Assembly (NCBI GenBank): GCA_028278325.1
Contig: JANQEO010000301.1
Location: 1-64,000 of the forward strand
Direction of reading: 5' to 3'
Source of the DNA: Candidatus Binatia bacterium
GTDB lineage: Bacteria > Desulfobacterota > Binatia > UBA1149 > JAJCZL01
DNA length: 64,000 bases
The notes beneath the pieces are model-generated. The model was not told the DNA's origin. It made no database searches and worked only from the letters and a program-made list of their open reading frames with translations. Below are positions 51,578 to 59,803 of the stretch, in pieces. The stretch's first letter is position 1; the number at the start of each line of letters is the position of its first letter. Both the position numbers and the translations under genes were made by a program.

Positions 51578-52446
51578 GCGCCCTCGGCGTCCAACACGAA
51601 GGAGCGCGGCGCTGCGGCAAAGCGGCTATGCCACACCCTCAACTCTTTGGCCAGGATCGATTCCAGCAGCGTCTTGTATGTTTCAGGGATGCTCGAGGAA
51701 GCCGTCGGGTTGACGGCTTCTCTCACAGAGTTCGGGATCAGGGAGGGATCGCTGGATACACCGAGAAAGTCCATGACGTCCTCGAGTAGCGCCTCCGGGC
51801 GCGAGTTTATGTCGTCGAAAAGACCGACGAAGATCTGCGAGGCCGGAAAATGCGCCGACCAGTTGTTGAGGTTCTCCGCGTAGCGCGCGCAGCGTAGCTG
51901 GTAGTCGTCGCGGAAGAACTCTTCGAATTCCGACGCATCGACCTCTTCGAAGCGGCGCCCCCGGTTCCTCACCAGGTCCTTCTTCGCGTGAGACCAGGCC
52001 CGATCGATGGGATCGCGCACCATCATGATGACCTTCAGGCGTGGGTTGAGCACCGCGATATCGGCTATCACGTCGGGCGGAACCGCCGCGTAGCTCGCGG
52101 TGGCCTCACCACGAATCTTGGGTCGATAGAAGCGCTGGTAGCGGGCCAGCGACATTCCCTGCTTGAGCAAGAATCTCCAGAGGGGGTCGCGAAAGAAGCT
52201 CAGGTACCAGACCAGGTCATCCGAGAAGGCACGCGCCTTGTCACGGCCGGTGAGACGGCTAAAGAAGAAAAGCTCTTTGGGTTCGGCCAGAAAGATCTCG
52301 GGATGAAACCGCAGATTCGCGTGCAGCCACGTGGTGCCGGTCCGCTGAGGACCGACTATGAGAAAATCCGGGAACCGGTCCAGGGCCGCGTCGGCCCGCG
52401 ACACCTTCACGTATTTGAGCTGTTGCTGGAGAGATTGGCTCGGCAC
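51574..52446 (-). CDS. Sulfotransferase family protein
   Basis: 290 residues. The PAPS-binding 5' loop is IVGPQRTGTTWLH at about residue 30, and the 3'-phosphate motif is MVRDPIDRAWSHAKKDL at about 140. It has the length of heparan-sulfate-type and small-molecule sulfotransferases. Acceptor unknown. Start GTG at 52446, no clear ribosome binding site. Divergent from the TetR gene. Confidence 0.87.
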   Translation of the reverse strand: MPSQSLQQQLKYVKVSRADAALDRFPDFLIVGPQRTGTTWLHANLRFHPEIFLAEPKELFFFSRLTGRDKARAFSDDLVWYLSFFRDPLWRFLLKQGMSLARYQRFYRPKIRGEATASYAAVPPDVIADIAVLNPRLKVIMMVRDPIDRAWSHAKKDLVRNRGRRFEEVDASEFEEFFRDDYQLRCARYAENLNNWSAHFPASQIFVGLFDDINSRPEALLEDVMDFLGVSSDPSLIPNSVREAVNPTASSSIPETYKTLLESILAKELRVWHSRFAAAPRSFVLDAEGA

Positions 52447-52519
52447 GCGCTGCTAGCAACCCTTTCCATCTAGACACCACGGAATCGGGCAGGTGTCTAG
52501 CCCGGCCCAATGAACGTCC

Positions 52520-52550
52520 TTGACAAGGCTTGTTTAAGGGCGTTTATTAT
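52520..52550 (+). promoter_or_regulatory. Likely sigma-70 promoter of the TetR-MMPL operon
   Basis: TTGACA at 52520-52525 is a perfect -35. TTTATT (17-base spacing) or TATTAT (19-base spacing) serves as -10. The 28-bp palindrome covers the -10 region, as in repressor-controlled promoters. Confidence 0.6.
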
Positions 52551-52572
52551 GACTGACCAGTCGGTCATAATA
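52545..52572. promoter_or_regulatory. 28-bp TetR-type operator palindrome
   Basis: TATTATGACTGAC-CA-GTCGGTCATAATA is a near-perfect inverted repeat with one mismatch in 13 pairs. It resembles TetR-family operators of the TGACYGACC-GGTCA kind. It covers the -10 of the TetR promoter and ends 25 bases before the ATG, so the regulator very probably represses its own operon. Confidence 0.8.
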
Positions 52573-52597
52573 GTACAAGATGCGAGGCTAACCCTAA

Positions 52598-53221
52598 ATG
52601 CCCAAAATTGTTGATAAAACGGAGCGTCGCCAGCAATTCGTCCTTGCGGCGCTAAGGGTTTTCGCCGAGTACGGCTATCACCGGGCCACCATGCAGGCCG
52701 TCGCCGACGCCGCCGGCGTAAGCAAAGGCAGCATCTACGATTACTTCGACAGCAAGGAAGACCTGCTTCTGGCCACCGCGGAGTCTCTCCTGATCGTCCT
52801 CATCGAAGAAAGCATGAGCGTCCTCGAGCAGAGTCCGCGACCGCTGACCGAGCGCGTAGAGATCTGTGTGGCCAGCCTGCTGGAAGGAATAGAGCAGTGG
52901 AACGAGGTCTGCCTGTCGATACTCCAAGTCTGGGCGGAGCTGGGTAGCGACGAGGACAGCGATCTACGCGCCATGATGAGCGAGCATTACCGGCAGTCGG
53001 CCGATCGGTTGCAGGCGGCGTTCGATGTGGCGATCGAGGACGGAGAGGTGCTGCCGTTTCCTACGAGGGCGGCGGCCCTGTCGGTTCTTGCCGCGCTCGA
53101 CGGTATGATCCTGCAAAGCATCATCGCACCCGAGGAATACAAGCGGGGTCTGCGTAGCGGGCTCTTCCCCCGCTGGTGCGGCTCGATCGTGTCGACTGCA
53201 ATCGGGGGGGCGATGCAATGA
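52598..53221 (+). CDS. TetR-family repressor of the MMPL operon
   Basis: 207 residues. N-terminal HTH: VLAALRVFAEYGYHRATMQAVADAAGVSKGSIYDYFDSKEDLL. The ligand domain is of ordinary length. The gene is followed with a four-base overlap (ATGA) by an RND/MMPL exporter, and a 28-bp palindrome sits on its promoter. Repression of its own exporter with release by the exported compound is the usual logic. Confidence 0.95.
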   Translation: MPKIVDKTERRQQFVLAALRVFAEYGYHRATMQAVADAAGVSKGSIYDYFDSKEDLLLATAESLLIVLIEESMSVLEQSPRPLTERVEICVASLLEGIEQWNEVCLSILQVWAELGSDEDSDLRAMMSEHYRQSADRLQAAFDVAIEDGEVLPFPTRAAALSVLAALDGMILQSIIAPEEYKRGLRSGLFPRWCGSIVSTAIGGAMQ

Positions 53222-55548
53222 GTGAACGAATCGCCAACACGTGGGGAAGGTTCTGCCTCCGCTACCGAAAAACAGTTCTCGCCATCATCCTGGGCATCAC
53301 CGCGGTCGCCGCGGTGCAACTACAGGACGTTCGCTTCGACAACGCGCTGGAGATCTGGTTTCTCGACGACGATCCGGCACTGCTCGCACATCGCCGGCTT
53401 ATCGACACCTTCACCAGTGACGAGCTCGTCGTCATCGGGTTCGAAGCACCCGACGTGTTCGATCCTGAGGTCCTGGCGCTCATAGACCGTGTCACCCGCG
53501 CGGTTGAAGAGGCGCCTCACGTCGAGAAAGTCTTCAGCCTCACCAACATAGAGTCGATCACCGGCCGTGACGACATGATCGAAGTCGGTGATCTCGTCGA
53601 GTTCCCCATAGATCCCGCCGAGCTGCCCGGCCTGCGCGAGCGCACTCTGGCCAACGATCTCTATGTCGGCAACGTGGTCTCGGCCGACGGCGGCTTTGCT
53701 TGTATCATCGCGAGGCTGCCCCACTACACCGACAACTTCGACTACAAGGTCGAGGCCATCAGCGCCATCCGCCTGATCCTGGAAAGTGAGCCCGACACCC
53801 ACTTCTACTTCGCAGGCGGCCCCGTGTTCGACGAACGGTTCTTCTACCTGTCCGAGCGGGATTCCATGGTGACCAGCGGCGTCATGATCGCGTTGCTGGT
53901 CACCACTCTTTGGCTGCTGACTCGCTCCGTCACCGGCGTCGTACTTCCACTGACAACAGTAGTCTTGGCGACGATCTGGGCGATCGGCTGGATCGCGCTC
54001 GCCGGCGTCAAGGTGAACTTCGTTACGACCATGTTGCCGCCGCTCATGCTGGCGGTTGGCATTGCCGGCTCCATGCACGTCATGGTCGACTACGGCAACC
54101 GGCTGGCAGCCGGCCAGGAGAAGATCGCCGCTCTGAGAGATGTATACCGGGAGCTGACCGGGCCCTTGTTTCTCACCACCCTGACAACCGCTATAGGCAT
54201 GATGTCGCTGACGATCAGCCGCGTGCAGGGGATACGGGAGTTCGGGGCCTTTGCCGCGCTCGGGGTGGTCGGCGCGTTTCTGCTCTCGATAACCTTCGTG
54301 CCGGTGATTCTGAGCTACCTGCCGCCCCTGCGGCGCAAGCACGGGCCGAGCGGCGCGGTGGCCATGTCGGGGCGTTCTCTCGCACGGCTTCACGAGTTTA
54401 CGCTCAAGCGCGGTCCGGCGATCGTGGTTGTGTCGATCCTCATCGTGGCCGTGAGCATCGCTGGCGCCAGCCGCGTGAAGGCCGAGTCGGCCTTCCTGGA
54501 GATGTTTAAGGAGAGCGAGCAGGTCCGGATAGACACTCACAAGTTCGAAGAAGAATTGTCCGGGACTTTCACTATCGACGTGATGGTCGACAGTGGGCGC
54601 GCAGACGGCATCAAAGAACCCGAGGCCATAAGAGCGCTCGATGGCCTGGAGTCTTTCCTCCAATCGCAGTCCGACATCAGCTCTACGCAATCCGTGGCCG
54701 ACTACTTCAAGGACCTGCGCCGAGCGTTTTTCAACAACGATCAAAGCCAATATCGGCTCCCCGAAACCCGCGAAGAAGCCGCCCAGTACCTTCTTCTCTA
54801 CGAGATGGACGCCCCGGACGGCGACATTCGCGAATATGTAACATTCGACTACAGCCAGGCACGTGTCACAGGGCGCGTCGACCTGAACTCATCGGCTGCG
54901 GCGACCCGGACGGTCAACGCGACCCGGCAATACATAGCCGAGAACTTCCCGGACTCGCTCGATGCAACAGTCGCCGGTGTCGCCCTGCTCTACACGAATA
55001 TGGAGGACTACATCCGCGAGAGTCTCATACGTGGGTTCAGTCTCGCGCTCATAGCGATCTTTGCGGTGTTGTGCATTCAACTCCGCTCGGTGACCCTGGG
55101 CGCAATAGCGATGATCCCCAACCTCTCCCCCATCATCGTATGCCTCGGCGTGATGGGATTCGCCGGCATTCACCTCGACAGCATGACCACGATGGTGGCG
55201 TCGATAAGCATAGGCTTGGCAGTCGATGACTCGATACACTTCCTCAGCCGGATCCGCCACCACATCGACAAGGGGCAAGAGATCAACGCGGCCCTCCACG
55301 ATTCCACCATCGAGATCGGCCGTGCTCTGGTCTACACGTCGATATGTCTCTGCGCGGGTTTCGGGGTCATGATGGCCGGCAGCTTCGTAGGCATGATCTA
55401 CTTCGGCATGCTCAGCATGCTGACGATCGCGGTGGCACTGATCGCCGACCTCTTGCTGCTACCTGTGGTGCTCAGGTGGACACGGGGCGCAGGGGGCACT
55501 GCGGTCGTAACCGAGCCCGCCGCGGGCGGGGCTCTGGCTCACGATTGA
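53218..55548 (+). CDS. MMPL/RND-superfamily exporter (HAE3-type)
   Basis: 776 residues from ATG 53218. Two repeats, each an N-terminal TM helix, a large periplasmic loop and a cluster of five helices. TM1 is near 18-38; the first cluster at about 230-400 has LMLAVGIAGSMHVMVDYGNR; the second cluster at about 610-760 has SIGLAVDDSIHFLSRIR with the proton-relay Asp pair. The first-repeat equivalent lacks Asp (GIAGSMH). Such proteins move lipids or hydrophobic compounds across the inner membrane. The typical length for HAE3 is similar. Operon with TetR. Confidence 0.93.
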   Translation: MSERIANTWGRFCLRYRKTVLAIILGITAVAAVQLQDVRFDNALEIWFLDDDPALLAHRRLIDTFTSDELVVIGFEAPDVFDPEVLALIDRVTRAVEEAPHVEKVFSLTNIESITGRDDMIEVGDLVEFPIDPAELPGLRERTLANDLYVGNVVSADGGFACIIARLPHYTDNFDYKVEAISAIRLILESEPDTHFYFAGGPVFDERFFYLSERDSMVTSGVMIALLVTTLWLLTRSVTGVVLPLTTVVLATIWAIGWIALAGVKVNFVTTMLPPLMLAVGIAGSMHVMVDYGNRLAAGQEKIAALRDVYRELTGPLFLTTLTTAIGMMSLTISRVQGIREFGAFAALGVVGAFLLSITFVPVILSYLPPLRRKHGPSGAVAMSGRSLARLHEFTLKRGPAIVVVSILIVAVSIAGASRVKAESAFLEMFKESEQVRIDTHKFEEELSGTFTIDVMVDSGRADGIKEPEAIRALDGLESFLQSQSDISSTQSVADYFKDLRRAFFNNDQSQYRLPETREEAAQYLLLYEMDAPDGDIREYVTFDYSQARVTGRVDLNSSAAATRTVNATRQYIAENFPDSLDATVAGVALLYTNMEDYIRESLIRGFSLALIAIFAVLCIQLRSVTLGAIAMIPNLSPIIVCLGVMGFAGIHLDSMTTMVASISIGLAVDDSIHFLSRIRHHIDKGQEINAALHDSTIEIGRALVYTSICLCAGFGVMMAGSFVGMIYFGMLSMLTIAVALIADLLLLPVVLRWTRGAGGTAVVTEPAAGGALAHD

Positions 55549-55554
55549 GGGAGA

Positions 55555-55652
55555 CGCTGATCGCGCCTCCTGTTGCAGGGCTTCGCTAGTCGCGCGGCTT
55601 ATCTTACGGAGGCGTTAGTCACGCCTCCAGTTGCAGGGCTCCCCTAATCGCG
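55555..55652. repeat. Two imperfect 40-bp direct repeats after the MMPL gene
   Basis: 55555-55594 and 55613-55652 match at 32 of 40 positions, with a shared core CCTCC(T/A)GTTGCAGGGCT. The second repeat covers the end of the SnoaL-like gene. They appear only here in the window. Origin unknown, perhaps local duplication or a decayed mobile end. Confidence 0.5.
55608..55628. terminator. Hairpin between MMPL and the SnoaL-like gene
   Basis: GGAGGCG-TTAGTCA-CGCCTCC has a perfect 7-bp stem and 7-base loop. It lies between two convergent genes and may end transcription on either strand, though there is no T-tract. Confidence 0.45.
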
Positions 55653-56177
55653 TCGCCAAGGCAAAGGCACGGGGATCATGAGACGGCTGGCCGCGATCTC
55701 CCACTCTCCTCCGCGCTGCTTGGTGAGAACGCTGGTGATGAGCCCGCTGCGCGTGGGCAGCTGATTGTCATCCGGGTCTTTGATTCCCGCCAGAGAATAG
55801 GTACCGTCGATCAGAGCCACGTCGCCCACGGCTATATCGCCCGTGATGAACCAGACCGTCTGGATCGTCAGGTCCAGAACCGTGTCCTTGAACATGGTTT
55901 CGTGATTGGCCTTCATGAGCTTGATGACTTCGTCGCGCCCGCGGGCCTTGCGGCCGTCAGGATCGACGTGATCACCGTCGATGGCCCACATAGCGGCCAG
56001 GGCCTTGGCGTCGTGCTTGTTCCAGGCGGCAGTGAACTCGGCATAGAGCTTGCGGACCTCGGTCTCGTTCTGGAGGTCGGCCTTGATACCCCCGATATTG
56101 CTCATGTCTTCGGCATAAGCGCTGCCGGCAACTAGCAATATCGCTGCAAACCCCGCGAAAATCCTGGAAGTTCCCAT
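55644..56177 (-). CDS. Exported SnoaL/DUF4440-like protein
   Basis: 177 residues. Signal peptide to about residue 22 (GSAYA). The mature part is an NTF2-like fold: EVRKLYAEFTAAWNKHDAKALAAMWAIDGDHVDPDGRKARGRDEVIKLMKAN, typical of the SgcJ/EcaC group. GGGGGAG lies seven bases before the ATG. Such secreted forms are common in delta-type bacteria and have no clear function. Confidence 0.85.
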   Translation of the reverse strand: MGTSRIFAGFAAILLVAGSAYAEDMSNIGGIKADLQNETEVRKLYAEFTAAWNKHDAKALAAMWAIDGDHVDPDGRKARGRDEVIKLMKANHETMFKDTVLDLTIQTVWFITGDIAVGDVALIDGTYSLAGIKDPDDNQLPTRSGLITSVLTKQRGGEWEIAASRLMIPVPLPWRRD

Positions 56178-56438
56178 CTGTATTCTCCCCCTGGCTCAGC
56201 CAATCGGACCTGGTTCGGATGATTCGGGTTCTTTTCTACTGCGCAGGGCCGTCCTTCGTCAACCGGCGGCCCCAAAGGGCCTGCCGCCCCAACCCGGTTC
56301 TATCCTACGCTCCGCCGGAAACGACGCAGCCAGCCATTCCTGCGAACGACCCTGGTGCATGGTGCTAATGTTAGAAATCACGGGGCTCCTTGACATGTCG
56401 GGGGCCAGGTCTTGTCATGGCGCCGCGCAGGAAAGCAC

Positions 56439-57626
56439 GTGTCCAACCCGAAGATCAGCGACATTGAAAGCATCATTCGCGACCTCAGCGACGCGGCCCC
56501 CAAGGGCTCGGCCCCCTCGGCCCGTAGAGCGATCGCCGACGTTCTGGCTCGACATGACAGGCGTGCCGGTCAGGCATCAGCCGCCGTCGTAGACATAGAC
56601 CCCGATAGGCTCCGAGAACTCGCCCTGCTCATGACCGAGAGCCTGGGCGCGCGCATCGGCGGCGATGGATACTCGCCGATACCGGGCACCGACCCGTCAC
56701 CATCGAAGCGGAGAATACCGCCTCTGGATCGGGACATGACGGTATCACAAGCGTTCACCCACATTGCCGCTGCCTGCGTCGTACACATGCTGGTGAACGA
56801 GGCGGCAGTGTTCAGCGGTCGCGACCCGGAGGGCGTTCACCAGATGCGCGTAGCGGTTCGCCGCCTACGAGCCCTGGTGCCAGTGTTCGGAGCGGCACTC
56901 GAGGAATCAGCCCAGGACTATCTGCGCAGCGAGCTCGGTTGGGTCAGGCATGAGCTGGGAGCGGCGCGTGACTGGGACGTGTTTCTCAGCGAGACGATCG
57001 ATCCGATGATCGGACGGATACCGAGCGACCAAGGCCTGCGTAGCCTGCGAACCGCTGCTGTCGCCGCGCGACAATCCGCATACGACAACGCACACGATGC
57101 TCTGACCTCCAAGCGCTACACCTATCTCACGCTTACCCTGTACCGATGGATCCACGATGGTGGGTGGTTCCTAGGTGGAGGATCCTCGGCCGAGCGAGCC
57201 CTGTCGAGACCGGTGAGAAAGATGGCAACACGAGTATTGTCTCGCCGAGCCAAGAAGACGCTGAAGCTGGGCAAGAATATACGCAGCCTCGACGAGCCGG
57301 ACCTGCACCAACTCAGGATTTCCGCGAAGAAACTCCGTTACGCGTCCGAGTTCTGCCGTTCCCTGTTCCGGCGAAAACAGGCGGACCGCTACAAGATCGT
57401 ACTGGTGGAGCTTCAAGATCTTCTCGGGACCATCAACGACGTGGCGATCGGAAGTCGTCTGGTCGTCGAGTTGCAAGACAAGACAGGCCCGGACCTAAAC
57501 CAGGCCGAGTTCGGCAGAGTCAAAGGCCTGATCGACGGCTGGCTCGGCGCACGCGCCGAAGCGGCCATGGCGGGGCTGGCGCCCTGCTGGACGCGCTTCG
57601 CCAAGACCAAGCCCTTCTGGACCTAA
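56439..57626 (+). CDS. CHAD-domain protein
   Basis: 395 residues from GTG 56439 (AGGAAA upstream; an open frame goes to a TTG at 56412). After a 100-residue N-terminal region comes the helical CHAD domain with GVHQMRVAVRRLRALVPVFG, WVRHELGAARDWDVFL and LHQLRISAKKLRYASEFCR. Conserved His and Arg/Lys residues in these helices bind polyphosphate. The next genes (SixA, Ppx, Ppk1, PPK2) are a polyphosphate set, which supports a role on polyP granules. Stop overlaps that of sixA. Confidence 0.9.
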   Translation: MSNPKISDIESIIRDLSDAAPKGSAPSARRAIADVLARHDRRAGQASAAVVDIDPDRLRELALLMTESLGARIGGDGYSPIPGTDPSPSKRRIPPLDRDMTVSQAFTHIAAACVVHMLVNEAAVFSGRDPEGVHQMRVAVRRLRALVPVFGAALEESAQDYLRSELGWVRHELGAARDWDVFLSETIDPMIGRIPSDQGLRSLRTAAVAARQSAYDNAHDALTSKRYTYLTLTLYRWIHDGGWFLGGGSSAERALSRPVRKMATRVLSRRAKKTLKLGKNIRSLDEPDLHQLRISAKKLRYASEFCRSLFRRKQADRYKIVLVELQDLLGTINDVAIGSRLVVELQDKTGPDLNQAEFGRVKGLIDGWLGARAEAAMAGLAPCWTRFAKTKPFWT

Positions 57627-58141
57627 TCTTCCTCGATACTCTTGGGCGTCATGTAGCGCACCAACCTGGCCAACCCCGGCCGAAGATCTCGCCAGCGCTC
57701 ACACTCGCAGTCGAATACAGCCACTGCCGCGGTGGGAAACCCGCGCTCGAGCCTATCGTCTCCGTCGTTTGACGACTCGGCAAAACGTGCGGCCAGCACG
57801 TGCATCTCGGGGTTGTGCCCGACCATCATCACCGTGCCGGCTTCGTCGGGAGCGCAGATCAATCGATCGAAAAGCACGTCGGCGGCGGCCATATAGAGAT
57901 CCTCGTCGGACTCCACCTTGGCACCGGACGTCAACTCTTTGTCCAGGCGCCGCCAGGTCTCACCAGCGCGCACGGCGGCCGAGCAGTAGACGAGGTCGGG
58001 AACGAGCCCGAGGCGTCGCAACTCGCGCCCCATCTTGGGTGCCGCGTTACGGCCTCGCTTGTTGAGGGGACGCTCGAAGTCGTCGAGATCGGAGTTGCTC
58101 CAGTCCGACTTCGCATGACGCATCAGGATGATCTTCTTCAC
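57623..58141 (-). CDS. SixA-like phosphohistidine phosphatase
   Basis: 172 residues of the histidine phosphatase superfamily: LMRHAKSDWS (RHx catalytic), ERPLNKRGR, and the second His in VGHNPE. Small SixA-type enzymes remove phosphate from phospho-His. Here it stands between polyP genes, so it could also act on a polyP-linked phosphoprotein. Start GTG 58141. It converges with the CHAD gene (four-base overlap) and diverges from ppx. Confidence 0.88.
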   Translation of the reverse strand: MKKIILMRHAKSDWSNSDLDDFERPLNKRGRNAAPKMGRELRRLGLVPDLVYCSAAVRAGETWRRLDKELTSGAKVESDEDLYMAAADVLFDRLICAPDEAGTVMMVGHNPEMHVLAARFAESSNDGDDRLERGFPTAAVAVFDCECERWRDLRPGLARLVRYMTPKSIEED

Positions 58142-58264
58142 GATGAATGGTCGATGATCGCGTCAATCGCCGCACAGTTCAACGCTTCACTGCTAACGCT
58201 CCTCTAATGTATCGGCTATACTTTAATTGTTGGGACCTTGTCGCGGCCCACCAGTATAAGGAGC

Positions 58265-59803
58265 ATGTCACGGGCACCTCTCAAGTCTCATCCACGTGCA
58301 CCGGGCGGCGGTAGGCCGTCACCCGACGGCGGACCGCGCAGCCGCCGTCTGGGAGTCATCGACATCGGTTCGAACTCCATCCGCCTCGTCATCTTCGAAA
58401 GATCGGAACCACTCCCCGTAGCCCTGTTCAACGAGAAGGTGGTATGCGGCCTGGGCCGTGACCTGGCCTCGACGGGGCGGCTACGCCCCCAAGGCAAAGA
58501 GATGGCCCTGCAGTGCCTAGACCGCTTTCTGAGTCTTGCGGACGCCGTCGAGGTAGAGACGCTCGAGTTGTTGGCGACCGCCGCCGTGCGAGACGCTGAA
58601 GACGGACCCGAGTTCGCAGCCGAGATCAGCGAGCGCTTCGAACTCCCCGTCCGGGTCTTGAGCGGAGAAGAAGAGGGCAGCCTCGCGGCCGAGGGCGTGG
58701 TGTGGGGAGCCCCCAACGCCACGGGGATAATCGGCGACCTGGGTGGAGGCAGCCTCGAGCTGGTCGGAGTGGAGCGCGGACGTATCAAGTATCAGGCGAC
58801 GCTGCCGCTTGGACCGCTGAGGCTGGCAGAACTGGGATCGGGCTCATCCAAGTCCATACGTAGCCACATCGAGGGCCAGCTCCGCGAGCTTGGCTGGCTG
58901 GAGGGATTGCAAGGCGAGAACTTCTACGCGGTCGGTGGCGCCTGGCGTTCGCTTGCCAAGCTTCACATGACCTGGGCTGACTACCCCCTGAAGATCATCC
59001 ACGGCTACAGCCTGCCTCGTCGCGACATCAAGAACATCGCGGCGCTTCTCGCCAACCAGGAACTCGACTCGCTGAACGAAATAGCCGGCCTCGCCGGCAT
59101 CAACCCGGTTCGCCTCGATACGCTTCCTCTTGCCGGGCTCGTTCTTAACCGGTGTCTGTCGGCGGTCAAGCCAAAGCAGGTCGTGTTCTCGGCTTTCGGA
59201 CTGCGCGAAGGTTGGCTGTTCGAGCAGCTCAGCCCCGAGATTCGCCTGACCGACCCGCTGATCGCCGCCGTTCAGGACTACGCCGACCGCCAGGGACGTT
59301 ACGGGGACAGGGGCGAAGCGCTGCGCCGCTTCACGGATCCCTTGTTTCCGGAGAAGCGTAACGGTGAAAAGCGCCTGCGACAGGCCGTGTGCCACCTGTC
59401 CGACGTGTCATGGCGGGAGCATCCGGAATACAGGGCCAATTACGCGCTGGAAAAGGTACTGTTCCGTCCCAATCTACCGGTGGAACATCGCGACCGCGCC
59501 TTCATCGCCTTCAGCCTCTACTGGCGCTACGGTGGTGGCGACACTCCCGAGACGATCGCGGCACTGCTTGCCGAAGAAGCCCAGGACAGGGCCAGAACTC
59601 TCGGTCTCGGGCTTCGTCTGGCCGACTCGATCGCGGGCGGGCATGCCGCTCCCCTCGCCGGTTGCCGCCTCGAGTTCGTCGAGGGCGAACTCGAGCTTCG
59701 TTTACCGAGCGACGGCTCCCTGCCGTCGAGTGAATTGGTGGAGAGAAGGCTGGCGCAGCTACGCAGGTTCGTGGGTCAACGGCCCCACTTGATGGCGGGC
59801 TAA
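58265..59803 (+). CDS. ppx: Ppx/GppA exopolyphosphatase
   Basis: 512 residues. VIDIGSNSIRLVIFE is the phosphate-1 loop of the ASKHA fold, LLATAAVRDAEDG and GIIGDLGGGSLELV the other two loops. The C-terminal third (helical HD-like region) is as in the long Ppx type. It degrades polyphosphate to phosphate or hydrolyses pppGpp. ATG 58265 follows AAGGAG at one base; TTG 58238 is the alternative. A TATACT at 58217-58222 may be its -10. Stop overlaps that of ppk1 on the other strand. Confidence 0.92.
   Translation: MSRAPLKSHPRAPGGGRPSPDGGPRSRRLGVIDIGSNSIRLVIFERSEPLPVALFNEKVVCGLGRDLASTGRLRPQGKEMALQCLDRFLSLADAVEVETLELLATAAVRDAEDGPEFAAEISERFELPVRVLSGEEEGSLAAEGVVWGAPNATGIIGDLGGGSLELVGVERGRIKYQATLPLGPLRLAELGSGSSKSIRSHIEGQLRELGWLEGLQGENFYAVGGAWRSLAKLHMTWADYPLKIIHGYSLPRRDIKNIAALLANQELDSLNEIAGLAGINPVRLDTLPLAGLVLNRCLSAVKPKQVVFSAFGLREGWLFEQLSPEIRLTDPLIAAVQDYADRQGRYGDRGEALRRFTDPLFPEKRNGEKRLRQAVCHLSDVSWREHPEYRANYALEKVLFRPNLPVEHRDRAFIAFSLYWRYGGGDTPETIAALLAEEAQDRARTLGLGLRLADSIAGGHAAPLAGCRLEFVEGELELRLPSDGSLPSSELVERRLAQLRRFVGQRPHLMAG

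Noticed and set aside
53320-54750. Open frame of 476 codons opposite the MMPL gene
   Set aside because: Antisense shadow in high-GC DNA; the translation has no hydrophobic core or known motif, whereas the plus strand is a clear RND exporter.
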